Shown here: piece by piece, positions 1-10,268 of the stretch
Layout of the letters: each line of letters opens with the position of its first letter
Numbering within the stretch: position 1 is the stretch's first letter
NCBI GenBank assembly: GCA_024196135.1
Contig: JAMQCK010000521.1
Span: 1 to 20,847 of the forward strand
From: Pleurotus ostreatus/Saccharomyces cerevisiae fusant
Taxonomy: Eukaryota > Opisthokonta
Reading direction: 5' to 3'
DNA: 20,847 nucleotides
Notes under the pieces: model-generated
Told to the model about the DNA's origin: nothing
Seen by the model: only the letters and a program-made list of their open reading frames with translations
Databases searched by the model: none
Program-made: the position numbers and the translations under genes

Positions 1-6
1 TGGCTA

Positions 7-68
7 GCGAGGATGCGTGCTCAAAAGGTGAGCTGCGAGGATGCGTGCTCGAATGGTAAGCTGCGAAG
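7..68. repeat. 28-bp tandem repeat, about 2.2 copies
   Basis: The unit beginning GCGAGGATGCGTGCTC starts at 7 and again at 35, and a partial third copy begins at 63. The copies differ at a few positions. It lies in GA-rich DNA with no convincing coding capacity, although a short reading frame passes through it. It is probably a small minisatellite remnant. Confidence 0.8.
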
Positions 69-206
69 TGGCCTCTTGTTCGAGGACGGGGCTCAGCGCC
101 TTCTCCGAGGATGGGGTCAGAGGAAAAAGAAGGGAGTAAAGGAAGTGAAAGGGGCGCGAGGGAGCGAATGCGCGCCTAGTAGAGAATGCGCTAAGGACCG
201 GAAGTA

Positions 207-329
207 GCAGGCGGAGCCGGCGCTGGAGATTGAAGGCGGAGTCGGCGCTGGAAGTAGAAGGCGGGGTTAGCGCTGGATACAGAAGGCGAGGTTAGCGCTG
301 GAAGCAGAAGGTGGGGTCAGCGCTGGGAC
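207..329. repeat. 25-bp minisatellite, five copies
   Basis: Five consecutive degenerate units start at 207, 232, 257, 282 and 307. Each has the form GAAGGCGG-RGTYRGCGCTGGA followed by a variable tail. The period is exactly 25 bp, which is not a multiple of three, so the array is not a coding repeat. No gene is seen next to it. Confidence 0.85.
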
Positions 330-3300
330 GGCCGCCGGAAACAGAGGACAAATCAGAGGGGGATCGGAACAATGGGCGCGAGGGCGACGAAACGGCTGGC
401 AATCGACGAGAGGACAGGACGAGTAAGCGCGCGCGAACATGTACAAAATATCGAGTTTGCTGAATCGCGAACGATGGATGTTCCCTTCTGTAAACGGCTA
501 GAAAGCTGCGCTTGCGAGGTGGCTGCGAAGAAGATAAAGGATACGCGGCGACGCCGGTGTGACAATACCTTGCATGGCGAAGGTGAGATGGTCCTTAACG
601 AGTTCCCGCAGACGAAGAGGTGCTCGATGTGCACGGTTGGGCTGTCCACAGAAAGAGATGCATTCCTATTATGATTGAACGATAACATCGTTGCAAGCAA
701 GTACAGGCGAACCTATGCAGTACTCCGCTAGGCGCGTTGAATATTGGCGAGAAAGCGCAGATGCGGCTCGCCATGGGAGCGAGAGCGTGTCTGCCGTGGC
801 AGCCGATGGTCATAACCGATGGAGAGTCGAGCTTAGTCGAGTTCATCCTCGTTAGTTACTGGGATGCACGGGCTCTACCACGACATTGTCAGCGCCGGAC
901 AATGAGTTTTACTCGAAGCTCACCTCGTCTATTCGTATGAATAGCTCGTCGCTTCGTCATGAATGCCACTTGAATGACGATGACTTGACCGGCCTGCGGC
1001 GTATGACCAAACTGGTCTCGCGGGCGAGGAGTGTCAAGTAACACGAGGAGGACGTGAGCATGAGGAAGAGATAGAAAACACGAGTCGAGGCTCCCATTTC
1101 GAGAAGGACTCCAAACACGAGGATGACGATAGCCAGCGCGAGGCGAAGATGCGCGTCATGCGGGGCAGGCGAAAGGCCGACGAGTGAATAGGCGAAGATC
1201 GACCAGTATTGCGGAAGGAGAGTCTATTGGGAAGCTTGACTCCGTCGCGGGGGATACAGGGGTCGTTCGTTAGGAGCGCGAGGTCTGTTCGCGTTGCGGG
1301 CGGCAGTGCGGGAGTCGACCAGTGAAGCGATAGAGGGTAGCCGTCGGTCCTAGCGCTACACCGACGTCCAAGCCGAGCAGCGCGACTTCGCAAGGTCGCA
1401 ATACGGAGAATCCTGGGGATACATGGACATGAACATGACGAAGGCGTCCACGCGACCAGCGCAGATTGACCGCAGATGAACGTAGATAGACGGCAGAGAA
1501 TCCTTGAGAACCTTCATGATCGGCGAGAAGGGATTAGCGCGAAGGGCTTCGTCGCGCGTCTAAGGACTTCGGGGAGGGCTTAAGACGCCTGGACGCAGAC
1601 TATGAAAGTCTGGAAGGGCGAAGGACTTCGTGCGCGATGAAGTAAGAAGCATGCGCGCTATGAAGCGCGTAGCGCGCCTGCTATTCGACGCGAAGCGTGC
1701 GCGATGGAATACGAAGCATACTACGAGGTGTGAGGCTTTCTTGTGAGCAACGAAGAAGCGGGGGTGCTGAGGTGCGAAGGATTTCGTCGTCGAGATACAA
1801 CGCGCTCAGTATGAGGGAAGCGCGCTTGCCATGAAGCGTGAAGGACTTCGCCGCTGAGTTTGAAAGGCCGCGCGGTAGATGCTGGACCGCAAATTTGCGG
1901 GCATCCTGGGAACGCCGAGCTTGCGAAGTTTGAAGGAAAGCTTGCGAAGCTGGAGGAACAGCTCCTCCGAGCGAAGGTAGTGGTGCCGTACTCCTAGCGC
2001 GTGTAGATGGGAGGGCAAATGTTTTCGCGCCAGCTAGAGTAATTGGATTAGCGTAGACCTGGTAGAACGCTTGATTAGGACTTACCGCAGATGCGGAGAT
2101 GCGTACACCTACGAGAGGCGTCAGACCCTGCGATAGACGTCAGCCTTTGCAGGTACCGTCGATGACCAGGGCGTCCAGCTTACCTCGTGGGGGTCAGATT
2201 CCGTGAGGCTGTCTACCGTCGAGCTTGAATGCTTCCCTATCCGCGCTTGCGCAGATCTTGTGACGAACTCGCGCCGTGAAATCTCCTTATTCCCATGTCA
2301 GCGGGCCGTAAATCTTAGCTAAAACACGATGGTTACTTTGACAGAATATTCGACGGAGGTCCCAACGTCGCTCGCCGCCTTACAAATATCCCGGTGGTGG
2401 CAGGTATTCGTCTGCGTAACACGCGGTATATCGTCCGATATGGTCGGTGGGCGCCTGCCGCAGGCGATTCCGTGAGAGATGATGTCCGGAACCGCTCCCC
2501 GTGCGAGACCAACTGCCGTGGGAGAGAAACAATCAAGGGCAAAATGACCTAAATTGAACCATCAGCGGCGAGAATGCGGCAGAACGCGTGAGAGTCCGCT
2601 AGCGGCGCGGGAGTCGATAGCCTGGTTGTGGGCGCCCCGCATGCAGGACCGGGGAGCATCAGGAGCGCTAAATTGAAAACTACGCATGCTTGGGGGAGAG
2701 GCGCGTGTTTGAGAATGAGATCGGGTAAGGGGGAAAGATAGAGGGAGAGGCTGCGGACACGTACGGTGGGAGAGGAGGATTACCCTGGGAGAGGGAGCGC
2801 TTAACCTGAGAGCTAGAGCGCGTACCCTGGGTGCAGGACCAACGTAGGCCCGCCTCGGGCTCGCACGAGAAGTTGAACGTGTCCTCCCGAAGAGCTTCGG
2901 CTTGTAATTCTGTCGCCTTCGCCATACGAGGCGCCCACGGACGGATGAATGGCCAGACCGTCCTTCACCTCATGAGAGCAAAGTTCTAGCCGATAGACGA
3001 ACCTGAGCAGGTTTACTTCTTCAATTGCGTTAGTCTGAACTCGTGAACACCTTCTTTCGCTCAAGGGAGATGGCCGGACGAGTTGGCCGCAATGGCGAGA
3101 TGGAAGTCGGAACTGCGCGGCAGCGGCAGGCACCGCCGGCAGCCCACGTGTTTGGATCGGTCACGCCGTGGAGGTGAAAACCTTCCTTTTCTGAACTCCC
3201 ATATCGTCGGGAGCATCAGGCTTCTTCTCTTCCGTCTTCTTCTCTACATCTGGAGATTTGACCTACCGCGATCCTTGCGCGGGATGGAACTCAGAAGGTG

Positions 3301-3570
3301 GCGCGCGTTTTACTTTCCCAGCGCGACTTGGGGCAACGCAAGACCTGCTTGGGCAGGCTGACCACCAGCGACGAGCGTCAAGTACGACGGAGAGCATGTT
3401 CGGGGAGGCTTGGCCGGAGAAGTAGTATCAACGACAGCCAACGCGAGTACGGGTACCTGCGAACGTATACGAAAGGGACCCCAGATCAGCGGCGCGGCGC
3501 GCGTCTGGAGATTGCGTCCTGTTGACAAATCGACATCCAAGTAGGAGCAACCGCGTGCGGGAAGGCTGCT
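330..3570. other. Gene-poor GA-rich intergenic region
   Basis: About 3.2 kb without a gene I can support. All reading frames are short, overlap each other on both strands, and lack family-like motifs or convincing splice chains. Between about 1545 and 1850 the element AAGGRYTTCG recurs roughly five times at irregular spacing (near 1541, 1562, 1621, 1778 and 1840), which suggests a decayed repeat. An exon of an unrecognised gene cannot be excluded. The last part, from about 3300, becomes the upstream region of the prenyltransferase gene. Confidence 0.5.
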
Positions 3571-3663
3571 TATAAGCTCGCGCCCGTCGTTCTATCCAGC
3601 CCGACGCTTCCGAGTCTCCGCCTCCGCCTCCGTCTCCCGCTCCCCTTCCCCTCATCGCCAGCC
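3571..3663 (+). promoter_or_regulatory. Core promoter and 5' leader of the UbiA-family gene
   Basis: TATAAG at 3571-3576 lies 93 bp before the start codon. It is followed by a strongly pyrimidine-rich stretch (about 3600-3657), a common feature of highly expressed or precisely initiated fungal genes. The start codon context is GCCATGTCC. The TATA assignment is by position and sequence only. Confidence 0.5.
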
Positions 3664-4995
3664 ATGTCCGCCGCATCCTCCTCCCTCACCAAGTCGCGCT
3701 TCCTCTTCGCGATCCCGACGCGCACCGAGCTCAATGCCTGCTGGGAGCTCGGGCGCCTCTCGAACGGCATGGGCTGCTGGGTCTGCTGGTTCCCGCTCGC
3801 CTTCTCGATGGCGATGGCGTACCATGCGATGCCTGACCTCCCGGGCTGGTACGCGGCCTACCGTGGTATCCTCTTCATCGCGCTCTGCTGCGGCGTGAAG
3901 TGCTTGGTGCGTCGACGCCCTCCCTCACATCTGACTTCCCATGCTCACGCCCCGCAGATCATGACCATTGACGACATCCTCGACGCAGACGTGGACGCGC
4001 TCGTCGAGCGCACCAAGAACCGCGTTCTACCCCGCGGCGACATTACCATGGCGCGTGCTTGGCTCTTCTTCGCCATCCAGTCCGTCGTCGGCGCCGCCCT
4101 CGCCTACGCGATCCTCAAACCCTACACGTACGTCATCCTCACATTGCGAACTTGCCCTTCCCTCACGTCGATCCCAGGCTATACATCTCGATGCTCGTCT
4201 GGCCATTGTTCGTGATCTACCCGACATGCAAGGTGAGCGATCGTCAGGCACCTTCATATCCCTCGGGCGCGTGCCGATCGCAGCACGCGTCTTCCCCCTC
4301 GAGTTTCCTTTCCCTTTGTTCGTACACGAGCTGACGCGACCCTTTCAGCGTTGGATGTCCTTCGCGCCCCTCCCCCTCGCGGTCATGTTCAACATCGGCG
4401 CACTCATGGGCTGGTCTGACCTCGCTCCGGGGAACGGCAGCCTGCACTATGTCCTCGGCGAGGGTGCGTTCTTCCTCTCCATCCTCATTGACTCGCGTCC
4501 TGACGGTACTCTATAGGATCTCCCGCTGCTGGCCGCGTCCCCTTCGATATCCTCCTTCCCCTCTTCTTCGGCTGCTGCTGCTGGACCGTCACCTTCGAGA
4601 CCGTCTACCAGCACCAGGACAAGGCGGACGACGTCGCCATCGGCCTCCGCTCCCTAGCCATCTTCTGCGGAAAGGCGACCGTCGCAGTGTGCGCGCTTAC
4701 GACGCTGGGCTTCGGCGGCTTGATTGCGTGGGCGTTCTGGCTGAACGGGCAGGGTGAGCGGAAGACCTTCGCGATAAGAAGAGTACACTAACTTGACTTC
4801 GCAGGCATTGCCGCCTTCGTCGGTGTCGCTCTCGGCACGCTCCGCCTCCTCAACGGCCTGCGCACGGTCGACATCGACTACCCGCGCTCGTGCCTCCAAT
4901 TCTTCCTCCTCACCCCCGGCGTCGGCGTCCTCGTCCTGCTCGGCCTCATCGCCGACGGCCTGCTCTGGCGCTGGCAGGCGGGCATTCCCCTCTAA
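3664..4995 (+). CDS. UbiA-family polyprenyltransferase (COQ2-like), six exons
   Basis: Integral-membrane aromatic prenyltransferase of the UbiA superfamily, which transfers an isoprenoid diphosphate chain to an aromatic or related acceptor. Inferred exons are 3664-3906, 3958-4127, 4178-4232, 4349-4463, 4517-4753 and 4805-4995, giving 336 residues. Introns are 50-53 bp except the third (116 bp), and all are GT-AG. The first Asp-rich motif is DDILDADVD (residues 86-94), followed by ERTKNRVLPRG. The second is YQHQDKADD (225-233), the form typical of 4-hydroxybenzoate polyprenyltransferases. Both sets of Mg-diphosphate-binding aspartates are intact. Hydrophobic segments run throughout, as expected for a multi-helix bundle. 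The N terminus before the first helix is only about 30 residues and shows no clear mitochondrial presequence, unlike a typical COQ2. A secondary-metabolism (meroterpenoid) paralogue is therefore as plausible as ubiquinone synthesis. The start is the first ATG after the CT-rich leader. The family call is strong; the substrate is unknown. Confidence 0.93.
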
Positions 4996-6489
4996 GGCGA
5001 CATCCTCCGCCATCCCCGCGATCTTCCGCAACGCCCACACCAACGCTCCGACTCCACATGCGTCTCATTCCTCCATGTATATGCGCTTTCTTCACGTCTT
5101 CCTGTCTTCTGTGTACAAGGTTCCCTTTCCTCTTCGTCTTCCTCGTTCATACTTCACTCTACCCCGACATCCCCGCATGTCCCGCCACCCCTTTGTTCAT
5201 ACTCCCCGTCGCACCTTACGCCTGCTCTGCGCCCGCCTATTCCCGCTTTGTATTTATTGCACCCCGCCTACCGCGCCGCCGCCCCTCGCTTTGTTGTATG
5301 TATGTGTATACGTCGATAGCTCGCTTTGTCCTCTACGTTTGGGGAGTTGTCTCCTTATGTCCGAGTTTGCCGTCTCGGATACATCGCATCCGCGCGTACA
5401 CCATCTTCACCGGCCGCGGGGGCGGTATTACTCGACGCCGATTCGTGGCCCTACCTACTCAGCTTCTCGGTAGTTACTGGCCCATTCTACGATTCATATG
5501 CAAAAATGATGGTTGTGGACACGAAGTATAGGGTGATTTGTGATCATGAACATAAGCTTCGCTAGAGGAAGTATCGTATGCTTGAAACCAGTGACAGAAG
5601 TAATCGCCAGCGTTGCCGTCTTCTGTGGCGTCATTGTGGCGTTTACCATTCGGCCGGATCCGGCATCCATTGTTCTTTGTTCTCAACCATTATGACGCTC
5701 GATCGAGACTTGTGGCTCAAAATCCTCAGTGCGCTCTCTTATGCGCGAATTTCTAAGCCTCGAATTGCCTTCTGACTCACATCCGCAAGATTTTGGGCCT
5801 CAGTGTGTTCTCCCGCCACCGTACACGCCGCCTGCTCTCTGCAAAACGCATCACTAGCGGACTGGCAAGCGCCCTCTATTTTGTCTACACAGATACTTTT
5901 AGAACCTACGACCTGGACTCTACGATGCGCCTTCAACACGTACTCGCGTACCGAGGCTGGAACCGACGCAGCCTCTTTGCGCGCGTCTGCCACCTATCTC
6001 GCAATCAGCCTGCTCACGGGGACGCTCTAGCGGCGCTTCTTCAGGATCCTTGACGCTTCCCTCGACGTCGGCTATCTGATTACGGGGCAAACTGGCGATC
6101 CCTAGATGTCGCTTTGCTCTTTCGTAGGATCTGCTTACGCTTCGCCGGCCGCGCGCCTCGAGTCCTTGTCTCACAGGATCTTCAAGTCAGCTACCTCATA
6201 GGCGCTAGCCTTCTACTTTGGTTCGTGCTCTGAAGATTTACTACATTTCCTTCTATTGCCGAGACGTAGCATCTGTTCTCCCAAGCGCGAACCCCCACGC
6301 CGGATACTGACTGACATTCAGCGCGCTGCCAATCACGCCCTCGTAAATTCCGCTCGTAGAGCGTCGTCCGCGTACACATCTCGGTGCTTCCATGATTCCG
6401 TGACGATTTGGATAAAACTTCTGCATGCGCGCTGCTCGACGCTTTCGACAGGGTACTCGTACTATAACTCTGCGTTGATTATTGTCTCT
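4996..6489. other. 3' flank of the UbiA gene and decayed intergenic DNA
   Basis: About 4996-5560 is CT-rich and likely includes the prenyltransferase 3' UTR. TGTA-rich sequence near 5295-5310 could take part in 3' processing, but no clean AATAAA was seen. From 5560 to 6489, short frames occur on both strands and none joins into a supported gene. Some minus-strand stretches read like protein between stops, which fits eroded coding DNA continuing from the relic at 6490-7120. Confidence 0.4.
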
Positions 6490-7120
6490 TCACCTCGCCC
6501 GGGCTGGCCGCGCTATGACTTCGACGTCGACCTCTTGTACGTCAGTTCTTTGAGCTCCGGCAGTCCGGCAATCCATAGATGAAGCTCTCAAGGGATTCAA
6601 GTTCGAAGGAAGCTCGCCTTCGAACTTCGCAATCAATATGAACTCGTTCCTTCTCGCAACTATCTCATAAACCTCCGGCGGCGCTTCGTACATCCAGGCG
6701 ACGGTATTTTGGGTACAGGCTCTCCATTCATCATCGCAGTAAACATTGCGGAGCCAGGCGGGAGGTCTGCGCACAAGCTAATCGACTGTCTCGAGCTAAG
6801 CCTGAGGGGTTGCGGTCATTCAGCTTGTACTCACCGCTTGTCACGAGGAGTACGCAGAGAGCTCGGTCAAGACCAGCCGCAGTGCTCTCAGACCTTGAAA
6901 ATAGACCAGTTCATGGGAATAGAGCGCCAGCATTTCTACTTTACGAGAGCGCCTCGCACTGCGCCTCCCGCATATCGCCTCGAAAATCGTCTCCCGCGTT
7001 TCATACGCGTTGTTGGTCCAAAAGAAAGCATTACTGATTGGCGGGCTTCTCGCACGCGGTGTCGGTGCCGGTCCGATACCACCTCGCTCCAGGTTCCGCA
7101 GGGAATTCCAGATCCCCTCT
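6490..7120 (-). pseudogene. Possible decayed minus-strand coding relic, unrecognised
   Basis: Two protein-like stretches lie on the minus strand. From about 7117 down to 6846 a frame without a start Met is open and includes GIWNSLRNLERGG, TNNAYETRETIFEAICG and FQGLRALRLVLTELSAY, the last resembling leucine-rich-repeat phrasing. It ends at a stop near 6846. Just downstream on that strand is a GTGAGTACAAG donor-like site with CTGAATGACC and YAG candidates. A second frame, 6774-6490, then contains VYCDDEWRAC and AWMYEAPPEVYEIVARR. The frames do not join cleanly, and an in-frame stop precedes the first stretch. The Leu-rich phrasing is weakly reminiscent of fungal F-box/LRR proteins, but I do not assign a family. 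It may be chance in GC-rich DNA. Confidence 0.25.
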
Positions 7121-7686
7121 CTTTCTCAGGCGAAGCGCCCTCAACATTGTTTTTTCTCACAGTTCGGAGCCAGACCCCTCCGTCGAGCGCTGCAGCGCGC
7201 GATGCTCTTGCCCAACATCGACGGGCGCGCTGCGCTCGCGCGGACGCAGGTTATGAATTCAATTGAGCCTTTTGAGGGTTCTTTCCTTCTACGGCGAAAT
7301 CAGGTACCCACGCAAAATTGATTCCGCGGAATCGAATTACGCAGTCACAAAAATCAATTCCCCGATCACCTCTCTTTCGACCACCATGGCAAGGTACGCG
7401 GGGACGCCGCCAGACAGCTCAGGCAACGCGGGGCCGCCGGATACCGACAGCGGGCGTCCTGAGGACATCGCAGCGCCTGGTATAGGGGGTATCGGGGCGG
7501 GCGGCACCCCGGGTCACAACGCCTGAGAATTCGGAGAGACGGCGAAGTCGGCTTCTGCTGCTTCTTCGGGGGCACGGTGCCATCCGGGCATATCATTCCA
7601 TCGCACGCGATGAGCACCAGGACCGCGCCGCGGGGGCACGCCGTCAGGCGCCCTGCATAACAGGCGTGTGCGCGGGAGCGTCTCAC
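7121..7686. other. Intergenic, no supported gene
   Basis: Contains short overlapping frames on both strands. A plus-strand frame at 7263-7526 is Gly/Pro-rich toward its end and has no recognisable features. The last part is the upstream region of the alpha/beta-hydrolase-fold gene. Confidence 0.4.
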
Positions 7687-7722
7687 GTCTCTGCTTCTTC
7701 TTTCCCTCTCGCCACCGTCAAC
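7687..7722 (+). promoter_or_regulatory. Pyrimidine-rich leader and start context of the hydrolase-fold gene
   Basis: An almost uninterrupted pyrimidine stretch (about 7687-7710) precedes the start context CACCGTCAACATGCCC, which has A at -3 and fits a good fungal translation start. No clear TATA box was seen. Confidence 0.45.
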
Positions 7723-9083
7723 ATGCCCGAAGTCGACCTCAAGACCGCCGCCGGTCCCGTCAAGATGCAGTACTTCGTCGCGACGCCGACGGACAGCGAC
7801 GCGCGCGACATCGATCGTTCAAAGCCGACGATCCTGTTCATTCACTCGGTCTTCATTGGGGCAGAGATCTTCGTCGGTGCGTCATCCCCTTCTAGGCAGT
7901 GGCGTTCGCTCATGTCCCCCTAGCGCAGTTCACGGACCCCGGCCTGCGACAATGTAACTTGGTCGCCCCCATGCTTCCCGGACATGGCACGACCCAGAGT
8001 CCGCCTCTCACCGAGGACTACACCCATCAGGCTATGGCGGAGGACATGGCACTATTCCTGGTGCGTCAAAACACGTCTTTCCTTGTACAGTCCTAACAAG
8101 CCTCGCAGGATGCGCTCTCGATTCACTCATGTCATGTCGTCGGTCTTGCGGTCGGCGCGAATGTCGGCATGGAGCTCGCCGTCCTGCATCCAGAGAAGGT
8201 CATCTCCCTCACGTTGTGCTCTCCCCTCGCTCTGAAAGAGGTACGCGGCAAGCTCTTAGTTGGCTTCGCGATACTGATCGAGGTCCCAGTCAGAAGGCAA
8301 CGTTGAAGCACGCCAGGAGATAATGCACTACTGGTTCGACGCCTTCAAGGACGCGATCCCCGACATGTCCCTCATCAACGACGCGCTCTACGGCTCTGAA
8401 CAAATGACGTTCAGCAACCGCTACTCCGACGTGCGCTCCGTTCGCGCGTGCGTACCTTTTTCTTCCCCCATGAGCCCTGCTGATCGCGCGCCACAGTGTC
8501 ACGCAGTCGTCCATCAACTACGCGTCCAGTAACTGGGCACCCGAGCCCGACAAGCTTCGAAGCGCGGCCGTTATCGTGAACCAATGGCACTCGTCGCGCC
8601 CGCGCTCCGGCAGCGAAGCGTGGCAGAGGTTCTTCGCTCGCGTACGTCGTCCTTCACTCGCAGTCACGCATCTCCCACACCTACACTATAGCAGATCCGT
8701 CAGCCTGTGCAAATCATCCATTTCGATGACGACGTACCGTATCCGTTGCCTGTGCGCCAGGAGATCCTCGACGAGTTCCGCGCTGCGGGGAGGGAGGTAC
8801 CCATGCACCAAGTGCAGGGAACATGCTATGGCGTTCTGGTTAGCGCCGAAGAGTGAGTTCTTCGTCGCTTTGATCCACCCTTCACGCTAATCATACAAAC
8901 AGTGTGAATCCCCTCATCTACCGCTTCATTGCGTCGCATACGGAGCCGCCGCTGCCCTCAACACCTCCAAGAGGAAGCGTGCACGCGTTCGACTCGCCCT
9001 TTGACCAGCGGCTTGCAGAGTGCGTCTCGTCGCAGAACCTGAGCGACGATGAAGATTTCGACGACGATTTCACTATCATCTAG
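7723..9083 (+). CDS. Alpha/beta-hydrolase-fold protein, probable pseudoenzyme, seven exons
   Basis: Inferred exons are 7723-7876, 7924-8060, 8109-8240, 8290-8447, 8497-8641, 8695-8852 and 8903-9083, giving 354 residues. The six introns are 47-53 bp, and the second and sixth contain CTAAC- or CTAAT-type branch sites. The fold is visible as a beta3/oxyanion strand TILFIHSVFIGAEIF (residue about 36 on), LVAPMLPGHGTT (64-75), the nucleophile elbow HVVGLAVGANVGMELAVLHP (106-125), a helical cap, an acidic strand IIHFDDDVPYP (249-259), and a last strand and helix GTCYGVLVSAEDVNPLIYRF (284-303). The elbow Sm-X-Nu-X-Sm is G-L-A-V-G, so Ala111 replaces Ser. At the usual GxxH the sequence is G-T-C-Y, so Tyr287 replaces His. 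Ester, lipid or epoxide hydrolysis by the usual triad is therefore unlikely. The tail is acidic, ending DDEDFDDDFTII. No signal peptide is evident, suggesting a cytosolic protein. All exons join in frame without stops, so the gene looks maintained. Fold confidence is high; function is unknown. Confidence 0.88.
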
Positions 9084-10268
9084 GTTACTCCCCGAGGACG
9101 ACGCACACGACTACGACTAGGCGCGACTCGCACAGACCACGCCTATCCGAGGCCGCGCGGTCCCGACGGCTAGTCCGTCCACCCCGCGTCGTCCCCCTCT
9201 CAAGTCCTCCACCTCTACCCCACATCGCTAGACTACCCGACGGATGTACAGACGGACTCTCGGATCCCAAAAGGCCTGGCCGCGATGCCACTTCGCTATC
9301 AAGCTGCGTATTTCTCTTGTACTATGTTTCTCCTTGCATCATAGCCCTTATACTACCACCGTGCGACCATCTTTACTTGTGTCTAGCTAGTTCTCATACG
9401 ATATCCCGCCGCTATGTTGATAGTCGTATCTCGAGTCGGACACCTGCTCTCGCTTTGCAAATCAACATGCTATCCTGCAGTCTTTTACATCACGTTTTGC
9501 CTGACTCGTGCGAGCTCATATGAATCTTAAGGCCAACGAAGGTAAGCCGCGATGCACGCCGCGGTCGGTGTTACCGACTTCGGACTCGGCGACGTCGTGC
9601 TATGCTCAGGGCGAGTTCTACCGAGCGTATCTATGCGTGGACATTAAGAGACAGGACGAGCGTGCGATTCTCAGCCTTCACCTGTCCAGCCTTCGCGCGA
9701 GAAAGGGGAGACCGTCACGGAAGTAAATCTCGACCGCCGTGCATTGGTCCGCGGAAGCAATTTGCTGATGGATGGCCGCCACCCGATCCCGCAAGATTGG
9801 GACCTCGATTCGATGGATGCGGGGGTGTATGGGGAAGGGTAAGCGTGCTTTCAATCTTTGTCAATCCGTCGTATGTAGCCCGCGCTTCGTAGGCGGTGAT
9901 GCTGAAGATAACGCTACCGAAAAGCGTGGGACGCCGGTCGCTCGCATCGTCCTTGGGCATACGGTTAGTTAGTATAGACCTATAGAATATTGTACGACTG
10001 GAGGACATAGTAGCAGATGTCTCTAGTGTGAAGTATATGTATTTCTTGAAAGGAATAAAGCTGCACGGCCGTCTGACGAGGGAATCGAGCATTCCCGGCA
10101 GTACGTCTGTCTCCCGGGCCGAATTGGCCGGTCCCTTTGTTCTTTGTCCTTGACCATCACCATCCCTGTGTCAAGGCTCTCAGCTCCGCTTTCATCCTGA
10201 AGATCGTCCATCTAGGCGTCAGGAGCCGTAGGCGGCAAAGATAACTTACTGCTTGGCCTGAATCGCAG
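9084..10268. other. Intergenic region without a supported gene
   Basis: The start should contain the 3' UTR of the hydrolase-fold gene. Short frames occur on both strands, including 9508-9726 plus and 9715-10092 minus, but none has recognisable motifs or joins through plausible introns. An AATAAA lies near 10052 on the plus strand in an AT-richer patch (about 9965-10065), which could mark the 3' end of an undetected transcript. Sequence just before 10269 ends in an acceptor-like GCAG that leads into the next feature. Confidence 0.45.

Noticed and set aside
6709..7266. 185-codon plus-strand frame
   Set aside because: No motif, no splice structure, and opposite to the more protein-like minus-strand stretches.
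3664..9083. Prenyltransferase and hydrolase-fold gene as a meroterpenoid cluster
   Set aside because: About 2.7 kb apart, the hydrolase-fold protein lacks catalytic residues, and no polyketide synthase, cyclase or P450 is present.
9715..10092. 125-codon minus-strand frame
   Set aside because: Composition is unremarkable, it overlaps AT-rich likely 3' sequence, and no family features are seen.
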